Of a stretch of 64,000 bases of DNA, positions 7,887-17,070 are shown one piece after another; the first letter of the stretch is position 1, and every line of letters begins with the position of its first letter. The DNA is taken from the NCBI GenBank assembly GCA_013122435.1, contig WYDT01000017.1, positions 1-64,000 on the forward strand, read 5' to 3'. Both the position numbers and the translations under genes were made by a program. The notes under the pieces were generated by a model. The model saw only the letters and a program-made list of their open reading frames with translations. It searched no databases and was not told where the DNA came from. The stretch is from Chloroflexi bacterium AL-N1. Its GTDB lineage: Bacteria; Chloroflexota; Chloroflexia; Chloroflexales; Roseiflexaceae.

Positions 7887-8783
7887 ATGTCAGTCGTTAA
7901 CAAGGGGTATAGAATGCAGGAGTCCTATCACCCATTTAGATCCCAAAGGACAAAGGAAACATACCTGACCTATTACGATAAGCAGGCACAACGTTGGCCG
8001 ATCGCTTCGGAATGTAGGCTGGTAAGCACTTCATTTGGTGTGACATTTATACGGGCTAGTGGCCCTGAAGATGGACCTCCATTAGTCCTGATACCAGGTG
8101 ACTCAGAGAACTCTCTTGCTTGGATACGTCAAATCACTGCACTGTCAATAGACTATCGAACATACGCATTGGATCATATCTTTGATAACGGTCGCAGTGT
8201 CTATACACGTTCAATGAAGAAACCGGGAGATTTTGTACAATGGCTGGATGAGCTATTCATCGCACTTGAGCTGAACCACATCAACCTCATGGCCCATTCC
8301 TATGGAGCTTGGCAAGCCAGCCTCTACGCGCTTACTCATCCTGAACGTCTGGAGAAGTTGATTTTATTGGCTCCGGCTGCAACGGTCCTGCGACCACCAC
8401 TCAGACTATTAGTGCGTGCAGTGCTCTACGACTTCATCCCCATCCGCTTCGTCCCTGCCTCGGTACGAAAGGAAGCGACCCGAGAAACCGTTGACGAGAT
8501 GGTGGATGAACAAGTTCTGGCGAGAAGATGCTTCAAGCGCAGGAAGTTCGTTATTCCTACGGTCTTGACAGATCAAGACTGGCAGAGGCTCCAAGTCCCG
8601 ACCCTCTTCCTGGTTGGGGAACACGAGGTCACGTGCTCGGCTCGTAAAGCCCTTCAACGCCTCGCAACAGTGGCACCACACATCGTAACCGCGATCATGC
8701 CCGACGGCGATCATCACCTGGCAATCGTAAAACCCGAATGGGTCAACAAGGAAGTGTTGCAATTTTTGCATAGCGAACACTGA
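7887..8783 (+). CDS. Alpha/beta hydrolase
   Basis: The 298-residue protein has the alpha/beta hydrolase order: LVLIPGDSENS oxyanion region near residue 75, AHSYGAW nucleophile elbow (Ser near 138), FLVGEHEVT acid segment near 248 and GDHHLAI with the catalytic His near 278. Carboxylesterase or lactonase activity is likely; the substrate cannot be told. ATG 7887 follows a GGGGG site with normal spacing. It lies directly downstream of another hydrolase and may share its transcript. Confidence 0.85.
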   Translation: MSVVNKGYRMQESYHPFRSQRTKETYLTYYDKQAQRWPIASECRLVSTSFGVTFIRASGPEDGPPLVLIPGDSENSLAWIRQITALSIDYRTYALDHIFDNGRSVYTRSMKKPGDFVQWLDELFIALELNHINLMAHSYGAWQASLYALTHPERLEKLILLAPAATVLRPPLRLLVRAVLYDFIPIRFVPASVRKEATRETVDEMVDEQVLARRCFKRRKFVIPTVLTDQDWQRLQVPTLFLVGEHEVTCSARKALQRLATVAPHIVTAIMPDGDHHLAIVKPEWVNKEVLQFLHSEH

Positions 8784-9064
8784 CTCATAACCAAAAGTCC
8801 TTGTTTGCTTTTTAGATGTTCTATGGTCATACTCAGTCTGGTTGCGCTTCTTTTTGAGAGGGTTTGCTCTTTGTACAAATTGAAAAAAACATGGAGGGGA
8901 CCAATAAAACATGAAAACCGTTAGTACCAGCGTTTGTATCTGCCCACCTGCTGCTCGGTTTCTCAGAGATTATAAGCATACTATAGCATGTTGGTATTAA
9001 TATAGTCTGATTGGCTCGATGTCCGACGAGACTTGATACTCTATTTCAGGAGAAAACTCTGAAT
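8784..9064. other. Intergenic region with a 29-codon frame
   Basis: ATG 8911, with GGAGGGG about 12 bases upstream, opens 29 codons to TAA 8998-9000 (MKTVSTSVCICPPAARFLRDY...). The start faintly resembles that of SRPBCC proteins and could be a remnant. A/T-rich sequence with TATAGC-like blocks at 8981-9010 may be the promoter of the next gene. No hairpin terminator is clear. Confidence 0.3.
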
Positions 9065-9814
9065 ATGACAACATCAGTAGCACAGCTAGCGTGTGATTTC
9101 CAATGTATTGGTATCCATGCCGGTGATACGATTATGGTACACGCCTCACTCCGTGCAGTTGGTCCAGTCGAAGGCAGAGCCGAAGGGCTTGTGTCGACAT
9201 TGCTTTCAGTTCTTGGTAATCAAGGCACACTGATGGCCTATGTCGACTTTGAGCCAACCAACGATATCCCGTATTTTGATCCACAACAATCGCCCGCCAG
9301 CTCAGATCATGGAGTTCTGGCTGAGATCATTCGCACGTGGCCCGGCGCGATCCGCTCACTCAATCCCGGTGCCTCCATGGTCGCTATTGGAGCCAAGGCT
9401 GAATGGCTCTGCCATGATCACCCCATGAACTATGGGTATGGCCTAGAGTCTCCCCTGGCAAAGCTGATCGAAATCGACGGAAAAGTACTGCTGCTTGGCT
9501 CAGACTTTGACCATGTCACTATTCTGCATTATGCCGAACACTGTGCGAAACTGCCGCATAAACGCATTATTCAGCGGACAGATCAAGTACTTTTAGAAAA
9601 TGCAGTCATTGACGTGATTATCGAGGAGTTTGATACAGGAGATGCAGTAATCAGTACCATGCCAACCGACTATTTTGCTCAGATTACACAGCAATTTGTC
9701 GATTCTGGGTACGCTCAGACAGGACGTATAGGACAAGCTGCCTCTGTGCTCCTTCCAGCACAGGGCTTTATATCATTTGCAGTCGACAAAATGGAACGGG
9801 ATTTTGGATCATAG
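9065..9814 (+). CDS. Aminoglycoside 3-N-acetyltransferase family protein
   Basis: The 249-residue protein carries the family landmarks in order: GDTIMVHASLRAVGPVEG near residue 22, GTLMAYVDFE near 55, FDPQQSPASSDHG near 72, RSLNPGASMVAIG near 98, NYGYGLESPLAKL near 126, then LLLGSDFDHVTILHYAEH near 145 with the conserved His and Glu of the active site. The family transfers acetyl from acetyl-CoA to the 3-amino group of deoxystreptamine drugs; chromosomal homologues are not always resistance determinants. ATG 9065 follows AGGAG at long spacing. A longer frame starting at 9011 lacks such a site. Confidence 0.88.
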   Translation: MTTSVAQLACDFQCIGIHAGDTIMVHASLRAVGPVEGRAEGLVSTLLSVLGNQGTLMAYVDFEPTNDIPYFDPQQSPASSDHGVLAEIIRTWPGAIRSLNPGASMVAIGAKAEWLCHDHPMNYGYGLESPLAKLIEIDGKVLLLGSDFDHVTILHYAEHCAKLPHKRIIQRTDQVLLENAVIDVIIEEFDTGDAVISTMPTDYFAQITQQFVDSGYAQTGRIGQAASVLLPAQGFISFAVDKMERDFGS

Positions 9815-9967
9815 CATAGTTCGAGAAGGTCCTTCACAGCACTGTTCATGCACTATCATGTATTAGGATTGACTGTAGTGCCAGTGACAGCAGATGTCAC
9901 GTGAGTTCGGTACAATGACTGTATCAAATTGAATGTTCCGGTTTTTACAACGTCTGATGGAGTCACC

Positions 9968-10681
9968 ATGTCTAATTTGAAAGCTGCACTCGACGTAGGC
10001 GACGACATTCTGGTTCCCAAACTCACTACCGATGTCAAGGAAATAGTGAAAAGCACACGTGGATCCAAAACGCGTGTTCGGTCTGCTACACGAGTTTTTG
10101 CTCTGAACGAGAGTCCCGAAGGCGATGCACAAATTGCCAAATGGCTACAACAGAAAAATGTAGAGTCTGTCATGCTGGGGTTGCATGATATTGTAGCTTC
10201 CCATGAAAAGGTAGACCGTTTTTGTCATCTTCTGGGAGAGCGCCTCCTTCAAGGATTGCCCTCAACGGCATGGTACTGGTTCGTACAAACACTACTCCTC
10301 ATGCGTCACCCTGATGCCCTGGTGTATGTCCTTGATGCTGCGGAACAGAGTTCCCACGGAAGCCCAGGCACAATCGGTCTCCTTGCGCGAGGTGGCAAAC
10401 TCAAACACGAATCTGAACGCGTTAAGGACTATATCGCACGCTGGGAAAGCACCTCCCATCTTGATAATGCTACGCACTGGTGGATTTTGGCTAAGTTAGG
10501 AGATGAGACAGCCTACAATGCACTCATCAATCTCTGTCTTAATGGTCCAATGGAGGCTGACCATGCGATGCGTGCTGCCCAGGCCCTTTCACACATCCAT
10601 AAGTGGAATGCGCCGTGGGGTATCGACGGAACAGAGATGGTCCGTGTAAAACTCCGTCAACAAAGCAAAGAGTCTGACTAA
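9968..10681 (+). CDS. Hypothetical helical protein
   Basis: This 237-residue protein is unrecognised. The composition is mostly alpha-helical, with repeated Leu/Ala helices (YWFVQTLLLMRHPDALVYVLDAA; HWWILAKLGDETAYNALINLCL; AMRAAQALSHI) that look like HEAT- or ARM-type repeats. It has no signal peptide or membrane segment. ATG 9968 is preceded by GGAG at five bases and is preferred over an upstream in-frame start at 9929. It ends 72 bases before the next + strand gene. Confidence 0.6.
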   Translation: MSNLKAALDVGDDILVPKLTTDVKEIVKSTRGSKTRVRSATRVFALNESPEGDAQIAKWLQQKNVESVMLGLHDIVASHEKVDRFCHLLGERLLQGLPSTAWYWFVQTLLLMRHPDALVYVLDAAEQSSHGSPGTIGLLARGGKLKHESERVKDYIARWESTSHLDNATHWWILAKLGDETAYNALINLCLNGPMEADHAMRAAQALSHIHKWNAPWGIDGTEMVRVKLRQQSKESD

Positions 10682-10753
10682 TCACAATTACGAAGCAACG
10701 GTTGCCTAAGCAGGATGATCCATCTTATTGAGTGACAGGCTCAGATCAAGCAT

Positions 10754-11290
10754 ATGACTCATAACATTTATGATCTTGGTAAAACGCTCTTTCTTTTGGA
10801 AGAAACAATGAGTTGTTCTGAGGAAGCATTCATTCGTGCGGTAGAATCGGCATGGAATATAGTAGAACGTCGGGTTGTAGAACAGAGTTCTGTACTCGAT
10901 GGTGATTTCATTGCAATAGTACATCATACGCTGGCATCAGGCGTTGGGGCCAAACATCCTGGAAACTTTGTAAACGAAGGGCAGCCCACAGCCTGGTCAG
11001 TTTTTGTCGAAGAGTTTGATGAATATGATGAGAACAACATCCTTTGTGGAGGTGATTGTTGGGTGCTTTCGCACATGTACTGGGGCGACTACTTACCAAA
11101 CTTGCAATTCACGGTGGGATGGTTATGCATGAATGGCGTTCGTATAAAACATGGCCACAAACCCGTGTTTCCACCAGCAGCAATACATACCCAGCTACGA
11201 GAATGTCTTGCATCGGCTGGCCCTGATAGTTGGGATGCGGAAAGTCTTAGAGCACTCACACGCGCTTTTCGTGAGTTCGAGACTGTTTAG
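10754..11290 (+). CDS. Hypothetical protein
   Basis: The 178-residue protein has no recognised domain. It is rich in Trp and acidic residues (VFVEEFDEYDENN, GGDCWVLSHMYWGDYLPN) and has the compact look of phage- or immunity-type proteins. An alternative start, ATG 10808, has GGAAG at good spacing and would give 160 residues (MSCSEEAFIRAVESAW). No signal peptide is present. Confidence 0.55.
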   Translation: MTHNIYDLGKTLFLLEETMSCSEEAFIRAVESAWNIVERRVVEQSSVLDGDFIAIVHHTLASGVGAKHPGNFVNEGQPTAWSVFVEEFDEYDENNILCGGDCWVLSHMYWGDYLPNLQFTVGWLCMNGVRIKHGHKPVFPPAAIHTQLRECLASAGPDSWDAESLRALTRAFREFETV

Positions 11291-11365
11291 ATTGAGGAGC
11301 TTGTACATAATCTTTAAAGCAGAACGTCGAGGCAACCCTGTTCGAATCATCGAGTATTGATTACA

Positions 11366-11878
11366 ATGGTCTTACCCAAAACCAGATCTACAAATAGAGA
11401 GAATGTTGAGCACATGATCATTGGAGAAAAAAACTATTTTCTGGGCAATCTGGCAATGGCATCAATACTGCTGTTGTACTATCATATCATCAGAGGTGGT
11501 GGTATTAGCAACAATGAAACGGTCTATATTGATACACAATTTAATCCATATGACTTTTTAGGCGTTTTCGTTGATGAAACCTATCAAACTGACATTGATC
11601 AACAACTGATTAGGGAAGAGGCTATTATTTGTCTTGTATGTGATTTAAATGACATGATATCTGAGTATGAAGATGCTTATCTGGAACAATTGACTGCTCA
11701 GCGTGTCTTTTCTGCTTACACGAATGGTCTCCTTTCCGCACTCCCTGAGGCAAATGAATTGATAGAGTTAGTATCGAGGGGCCCCAGCTTTGATAATGGA
11801 GAATATAACAGCATACTAGGGATAATCTACAGCAAATATGTGGTAGCAACGTTTCATAAACTAGCATCCGATACCTAA
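11366..11878 (+). CDS. Hypothetical protein
   Basis: The 170-residue protein is unrecognised. It has a hydrophobic segment (YFLGNLAMASILLLYYHII) that could be a buried helix or a weak membrane segment, then an acidic helical C-terminal half (ICLVCDLNDMISEYEDAYLEQL). No clear ribosome-binding site precedes ATG 11366; ATG 11417 (MIIGEKNY) is an alternative. The coding potential looks real because no shorter frame competes. Confidence 0.5.
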   Translation: MVLPKTRSTNRENVEHMIIGEKNYFLGNLAMASILLLYYHIIRGGGISNNETVYIDTQFNPYDFLGVFVDETYQTDIDQQLIREEAIICLVCDLNDMISEYEDAYLEQLTAQRVFSAYTNGLLSALPEANELIELVSRGPSFDNGEYNSILGIIYSKYVVATFHKLASDT

Positions 11879-11976
11879 CATGTGCTTCAACTAGCTATTA
11901 GTGCTTGATATAATCCAAATGTTGGATTTGAATTGCCACTATGTGTTCACACACACCAAGAGCAGAGGAGTTCGCC

Positions 11977-12866
11977 ATGGCTACCATTACCGTCGTCGGC
12001 AATGTTAATATTGAAACGACCGTTAAGGTTGATAGTTTCCCAACAGCTTATGCACCAACTCCACATTTGGGATAACAAGCAATGTGTCTGCCGTGGGCTA
12101 TAATATTGCCAAAGCACTTTCTGTTCTTGGCAATACCGTAAAACTGGCTTCGATTATTGGCAATGACATCAACGGGCAAATCATCAAAGAGCATTTGCAA
12201 CATCACCACATAGACACGTCTTATGTTCTGGATCTTGCTCAGGCAACTGCACAATCGACGGTGTTATACGATAGGACCGGGAAGCGGATGGCCATGACTG
12301 ACTTAAAAGACATTACTGAGTGTACCTATCCTCCTGACTTCTTTCGACAGGCGATTGAAGACAGCGATCTGGTAGTCCTGACCAATATCACCTACAACAA
12401 AACACTCCTGCCTATTGCACAAAGCAACCAGAAAATCATCGTAACTGATCTCTCTGATCTGTACAATCTACCATTTTTACAACATGCCAACATGCTGTTC
12501 ATGAGTGGTGAACTGTTGGAAATACCACTAGATGAGTGGACCGCCACTCTCTTTCATCAATATCCCGCAGACATTATTGTTATTGGTCTTGGGTCTTGTG
12601 ATGCCTACCTGTCAGTCCGTGAGCCTTCCCTGCACATGCACATCCCCGTTGTCGTGACGTGCCCAATTGTTCAGACTGGTGGCGCGGGTGATGCTCTGTT
12701 TGCGGCCTTTCTGCATGGCTACCTCCTTATCAAAGACCCACTACGGTCACTGCGGGCGGCCACTCTCTTTGCTTCGTATAAAATTGGCGTAGCAGGATCA
12801 GGGGAAGGTTTCCTCACATGCACACAACTTAAGGAACTTATGAGCGTGCACTATAGAGGAATGTGA
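11977..12866 (+). pseudogene. PfkB/ribokinase-family sugar kinase, frameshifted
   Basis: ATG 11977 begins a typical PfkB N-terminus (ITVVGNVNIETTVKVDSFP) and stops at TAA 12073-12075. One frame over, from about 12066, the protein continues FGITSNVSAVGYNIAKALSVLGNTV with the substrate-binding glycines. It ends with QTGGAGDALFAAFLHG, the GAGD motif holding the catalytic Asp. Restoring one T at 12066-12068 (CAT TTT GGG) joins the halves into a 296-residue kinase. The preceding AGAGGAG site is intact. It lies directly upstream of an ATP-grasp gene. Confidence 0.85.
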
Positions 12867-12973
12867 CAAAAAATCTTGTACAGGGCAACACATCATCCCT
12901 CTGATGGATCAAGCATGTTAGGTCTTCTGCTATACTCTGTACATGTCCATTATGTAGATAACTTTCAAAACAT

Positions 12974-13816
12974 ATGAATTCAAACATCCAATCACTTATT
13001 CAGGCTTGTCATTCGCTGAATATTCGCTACGAGATTTTGCACAGTGACGGGAATCTGGTACTGGTACACCCAGGAAACATGCCAGCGCTCTTCTCAAACT
13101 GGACGACACCCATTAATTCACAGGCTGTCGCACGGCTATGCGAGGACAAGGAATACACCTATGTTGCTCTGTCAAAGTATATGACCATGCCTCGTACCAT
13201 TTCGTTTCTGGACCCGCAGGTGGCTGAGCAGTATCAGCGGTATGTACGCTTTAACTCAACACAGGCGGTTGTTCAGGAAATAGCAGATACATTCTCGTAT
13301 CCGTTGGTGCTGAAGCGCAATCGTGGTTCTCACGGCTCAAATGTGTTTCTTGTCAATAACAAGCAAGAGGCCGCTGACAAGATCGAGACTATCTTTGATA
13401 AGCAATCGAAAGACTATGATTACGTAGCCCTCGTTCAGGAATATATCACTATTGCCAATGAATATCGGGCGGTGATGTTCAATGGCTCACTCGTGTTTGC
13501 CTATTTGAAATCAACTTCACAGGCAGAATATACGGGTAATCTGAGTCCTCTGCACTGGAGTGGGGCTAAAGCAGAGCAGGTTGCTGACCCACAGATGTTA
13601 TCGAAAATCGAACAGTTCGCACAGTTGGGTCTGGAAAAACGAGGCATTCGCTATGCCGGAATTGATATTGCAGAGGATGCGGATGGCCAGCTATGGTGTA
13701 TTGAAATCAACGCGTCACCAGGGTTCGATAAGTATATCAGAGATTGTGGTGATACCGATGTGGTTGCGCTGTATCTTCGCATGTTACAGTGGTTGTCTGA
13801 GCAGGAACATGGGTAA
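12974..13816 (+). CDS. ATP-grasp (RimK-like) ligase
   Basis: The 280-residue protein has the ATP-grasp layout: a ligand-binding N-terminal domain, then YPLVLKRNRGSHGSNVFLV near residue 115 (ATP-binding Lys and glycine loop), VQEYITIANEYRAVMFNG near 158, and AGIDIAEDADGQLWCIEINASPGF near 225. The closing acidic E-x-N motif binds Mg2+. RimK-like enzymes join a carboxylate to an amine; here the substrates are unknown. It follows the PfkB-type pseudogene and precedes a broken DUF5662 gene, so these may once have worked together. Confidence 0.85.
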   Translation: MNSNIQSLIQACHSLNIRYEILHSDGNLVLVHPGNMPALFSNWTTPINSQAVARLCEDKEYTYVALSKYMTMPRTISFLDPQVAEQYQRYVRFNSTQAVVQEIADTFSYPLVLKRNRGSHGSNVFLVNNKQEAADKIETIFDKQSKDYDYVALVQEYITIANEYRAVMFNGSLVFAYLKSTSQAEYTGNLSPLHWSGAKAEQVADPQMLSKIEQFAQLGLEKRGIRYAGIDIAEDADGQLWCIEINASPGFDKYIRDCGDTDVVALYLRMLQWLSEQEHG

Positions 13817-13861
13817 TAGAATAACATTATTCAATATTTGCTTTGTCTCGATTGGAACTCA

Positions 13862-14490
13862 ATGATGGATGCTGAACCAACACCCGCAATGGTTGCGTTT
13901 TACAAACGTCGCACCAAGGAACACATCGAACGAGTGCGGCGGTGCCTCGCTGTGATGGCAGACGTTACCAATACACGTATGCACTAAACAAACGTGGAAG
14001 AATGCATGACACGTCGAAATTTGGTCCAGAAGAACGCATTCCATGTATTTGGCTGACCGAATATTATCATTACCAATTCTATGGACAGCCATTCACGTAT
14101 CCTGCAGGAGTGGAAGAGCAGGTGCAGGCCGCCATCCAGCATCATGTGACGACGAATCGCCACCATCCAGAGTTTCACGCTGATTCCAATGATATGTCTG
14201 ATGTTGATCTCTTTGAAATGGTTTGCGATTGGACGGCAATGGCGCAGGAGTTTGGTCAGGATGGGGGCAGTGCATGCGGATGGGCAGACAAGACCATCGG
14301 CAGTCGCCATGCACGCAACTTTCTACATTTTTCGCGTATTGCACTGGTAACCAAAGAGCACAAAAAGGCGGTAGCCTTGGCACAGGCTGGCATTGAACGG
14401 TGTCCTGAGCAGGCATCCGGGTTACGTGCTCATCTTAAAACTGTGTTGACCGAGGCTGGTGGATGGAGAATTTACTGGCGTTTGTTCTAG
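13862..14490 (+). pseudogene. DUF5662 family protein, frameshifted
   Basis: ATG 13862 opens FYKRRTKEHIERVRRCLAVM and then TAA near 13986. The neighbouring frame carries the family core: RGRMHDTSKFGPEERI with an HD pair, WLTEYYHYQFY, AAIQHHVTTNRHHPEFH and DLFEMVCDWTAMAQEFGQDGG, reminiscent of HD-domain phosphohydrolases. One base change near 13960-13985 would join them. After IGSRHARNF the tail (LVTKEHKKAVALAQAGIERCPEQ) does not look like the family and is more TPR-like, so a fusion or a second rearrangement is possible. Confidence 0.75.
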
Positions 14491-14626
14491 CAAAGAGTGT
14501 AATTCTTATTCTCTAGTCAAGCATTGTGATAGATGTGGAAATGTAATAATAGGGTATGAGTGGGAAGAGAAATGGTGCGGCAACTGCCACGATGAAATCC
14601 AAAGAATGGTTGATCATGATGACTGA
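14459..14626 (+). CDS. Small zinc-ribbon protein (possible)
   Basis: A GTG-started frame of 55 residues overlaps the end of the DUF5662 remnant. It contains VCSSKEC, HCDRCGN and WCGNCHDE; the last two CxxC pairs, about 20 residues apart, form a plausible zinc ribbon. GAGG lies four bases upstream of GTG 14459. It may be a real small gene or the tail of an older one. Confidence 0.45.
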   Translation: MDGEFTGVCSSKECNSYSLVKHCDRCGNVIIGYEWEEKWCGNCHDEIQRMVDHDD

Positions 14627-14655
14627 GATCTTTCAATCACTGCATAGCAATCCCG

Positions 14656-14712
14656 TCACACGCCGACTATATAGAAGTAGTCGGTTAATCCGAAAGGTTG
14701 TGAGCGTTAGGT
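14656..14712 (+). other. Strong stem-loop ending in a GTTRRRY motif
   Basis: CCGACTA (14663-14669) pairs perfectly with TAGTCGG (14678-14684), and TCACA (14656-14660) pairs with TGTGA (14700-14704) to enclose it. The element ends in GTTAGGT (14706-14712), an integron R'-like sequence, about 55 bases before the RidA start. No RYYYAAC partner is present. No T run follows, so it is not a good terminator. Confidence 0.35.
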
Positions 14713-14766
14713 GAATGGGGTTGTCAGGACTCTCAGGAGGAAACCGCTCCATTTTGAAAGAGATTG

Positions 14767-15297
14767 ATGGCGTTTGAGATGAGTAGTAAATCTGTTGATT
14801 TAGTAAAGCGAACGTTCGAGAAAGACGTTCTGTCCGCTCCCTACAAGCTCTACGAAATCATAGCTAACTTTTCGTTTGATGGATTACCGCAAAGGAGAAA
14901 TGATGTCTATCTCAACTCGACAGACCCTTTTCCTGTGAACGACCCTTATCATGGCATTTATGTCTATGGGGTAGAAACCTGTGCTGGAGCCAGAGTGTTA
15001 CACATCTCTGGTCAGGTTGGGGTATCAGAAGACGGGGTGCTCCCAGCTGATTTTTATGGTCAATGTAAACAAGCCATTTTGAATGTTGAAGCTGTTTTGC
15101 GTGAAGCAGATATGACTCTGTCTGACATTGTCAAAATGTCCTTTTTCCTGGTGCGGCGTGAGGATATGGATATACTGGTGGAAGTACGCAAGGAGTTGTT
15201 AGATGGTGTTCGACCAGCCATTACAACTCTATTTGTTGCAGGTCTGGTATCACCAGACTGGTTAGTCGAGGTCGAGGTTGTGGCCTGTGCAGAGTGA
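14767..15297 (+). CDS. RidA/YjgF-family protein with N-terminal extension
   Basis: Residues 70-176 form a RidA domain: HGIYVYGVETCAGARVLHISGQVG, then AILNVEAVLREADMTLSDIVKMSFFLV and RPAITTLFVAGLVSPDWLVEVEVVA, ending in the conserved Arg/Pro and Glu region. RidA proteins deaminate reactive enamines and imines; members with other substrates exist. The first 60 residues (SVDLVKRTFEKDVLSAPYKL...) are not part of the fold and may be a fusion with another gene's start. TTG 14764, ATG 14767 and ATG 14779 are possible starts; AGAG before 14767 is the best support. Confidence 0.8.
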   Translation: MAFEMSSKSVDLVKRTFEKDVLSAPYKLYEIIANFSFDGLPQRRNDVYLNSTDPFPVNDPYHGIYVYGVETCAGARVLHISGQVGVSEDGVLPADFYGQCKQAILNVEAVLREADMTLSDIVKMSFFLVRREDMDILVEVRKELLDGVRPAITTLFVAGLVSPDWLVEVEVVACAE

Positions 15298-15466
15298 AAG
15301 GATATCTCTAATGAGGAGGGCAATCGACCATGCCTTTTTAGATGATAGCCCTTTTTCTTGCAAAACAGCTATACTCGTCCTAACAAAAGATAACGTTCAT
15401 TGAATAAAATAATCAAACATATTCACGCACTGCTGATCTGCGGGCGTTGTGTGGAAGGAGAATGAG

Positions 15467-16396
15467 ATGACAATAATGCTCAGGAAGGAGTCGTTTGTCA
15501 CGGCTCAGTGTTTCATTGAAGCGAATGCCAGACCACTTGATGTAGCGCTGTGGCGCTTCTATTTTAGTGAGGCATCCACTGAATCGGTGCTGTCTGTTCT
15601 CCGAAGGTATCAGAATCCCGATGGTGGATTTGGGCATGCGCTTGAACCTGATCTTCGGGCAACAGAAAGTTCAGCACTCTGTACCTCAATCGCCTTCCAG
15701 ATATTCCGAACCATTGCCGCAAAACCGGATGATAGCATGGTCGCACAGGCTGTCTCTTACTTGCTCAGGACGCTGGATAGAGCGCGTAGACACTGGCGGA
15801 TTATACCGACATCGGCAGATGCAAGTCCCCATGCACCGTGGTGGAATCAGGCTGGACGTGAGGATACGTTTAACAGCTTTTCTCTAAACCCAACAGCAGA
15901 GATTCTCGGTTATCTGTATGACTTTCCGGAACATGTCTCCGCTGAGATTGTTAGTTTGGTATCTGATCGAGTGATGGTCCACTTGTCTGACTTGGACACC
16001 ATCGAGATGCACGAACTTCTTTGCTGTTTGCGCCTGCTACAAACAAGAAACCTCCCTCAAACGGTCCGAGAACAAGTCCGGCACAAACTAACAGAACTCA
16101 TCAAGGAAACTGTTGCCTGCGATCCCACACAGTGGAAGGGATATAGCCTTCGGCCGTTACAAGTTGTGCAGAGTCCTGACTCACCATTTATGGATGGTCT
16201 CGAAGAGGCCGTCGACGCAAATCTGGATTATGAGATAGCCTCACAGAGCAAAGATGGTTCATGGACACCGACTTGGACCTGGGGTGACGCATATCCAGAT
16301 GATTGGAAGAAAGCGCGATTGGAATGGTCAGGGGTTATCACACTGGAGAAGCTCTTGAAACTTACGGCATTCAACCGAATTGAGAAAACCGCGTAA
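15467..16396 (+). CDS. Prenyltransferase/squalene-cyclase-like repeat protein
   Basis: The 309-residue protein looks like an alpha/alpha-toroid: RYQNPDGGFGHALEPDLR near residue 48 is a QW-type repeat and SKDGSWTPTWTWGD near 262 another, with paired helices between. These repeats occur in terpene cyclases, prenyltransferase beta subunits and many uncharacterised proteins; the catalytic DxDD motif of cyclases is not seen. AGGAG with good spacing selects ATG 15467 over an upstream start at 15449. No membrane segment is evident. Confidence 0.75.
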   Translation: MTIMLRKESFVTAQCFIEANARPLDVALWRFYFSEASTESVLSVLRRYQNPDGGFGHALEPDLRATESSALCTSIAFQIFRTIAAKPDDSMVAQAVSYLLRTLDRARRHWRIIPTSADASPHAPWWNQAGREDTFNSFSLNPTAEILGYLYDFPEHVSAEIVSLVSDRVMVHLSDLDTIEMHELLCCLRLLQTRNLPQTVREQVRHKLTELIKETVACDPTQWKGYSLRPLQVVQSPDSPFMDGLEEAVDANLDYEIASQSKDGSWTPTWTWGDAYPDDWKKARLEWSGVITLEKLLKLTAFNRIEKTA

Positions 16397-16489
16397 CAAG
16401 ACGGATGCACGTGATGCTTGATAGTGCGCCAGATCTGCAATGTCAGGTCGAAACTTGGTAGTTCGTAGTGAGGTGGTAGGAGCTTAAAG

Positions 16490-17070
16490 ATGTTTGAACT
16501 TCGCACAAGGCGGCTCCTGCTGCGCGACCTGATTGATGATGACTATCCAGCAATCTATGCGCTGAATCAGAAATCAGTGGTCACACGTTATCAATCGTGA
16601 CTGCGACTTACGAGTGAACTTGCGGCTCAAGAGTGGTGCGACAGGCTATTTATCATAATCAGTTGCAACCGCGCCAAGCCTACAATCTGGCAATTGTCCA
16701 ACGCGATTCGGCACAGGTTATTGGCTGGCTTGGGTGGGGGCGACCGAGCGATCGTATGTGCGGTGATTATGATTTTGGCTATGCGCTACTGCCATTGGCG
16801 TGGGGGCAGGGCTATATGATTTAGATATTGCAAGTGACTATTGATTACATGTTTGAAACGATTGACGCTACTGTGTTGTACGGTGAATGTGCCAGCAGCA
16901 ACCGCGCCTCTGTACGAGTGATGGAGAAGGTGGGTATGACTCTGGTCGATCAGTGGTCTGAAATAAATCCAGTGACTGGGCAGACCGAGATCCAGGTGCG
17001 ATATGCGCTTGAGAGAAACAAAAGAGGAGAATTAAATGACCAGTATCACCTTGAAGCCAACCAGCGCTGA
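16490..17070 (+). pseudogene. GNAT acetyltransferase, multiply disrupted
   Basis: ATG 16490 starts a RimJ-type GNAT (FELRTRRLLLRDLIDDDYPAIYALN). TGA at 16598-16600 interrupts it, a one-base shift occurs near 16640, and TAG stands at 16822-16824 inside the acetyl-CoA segment. The frames continue AQVIGWLGWGRPSD, YALLPLAWGQGY, then VLYGECASSNRASVRVMEKVGM, the usual C-terminal GNAT helix. Three lesions make it clearly dead. A second broken GNAT overlaps its end. Confidence 0.85.

Noticed and set aside
8409..8912. 167-residue minus-strand frame
   Set aside because: It is antisense to the catalytic C-terminus of the intact hydrolase at 7887-8783 and its composition is that of a shadow frame.
12916..12922. 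Isolated GTTAGGT like an integron R' site
   Set aside because: No RYYYAAC partner at a suitable distance; single GTTRRRY matches are expected about once per kilobase.
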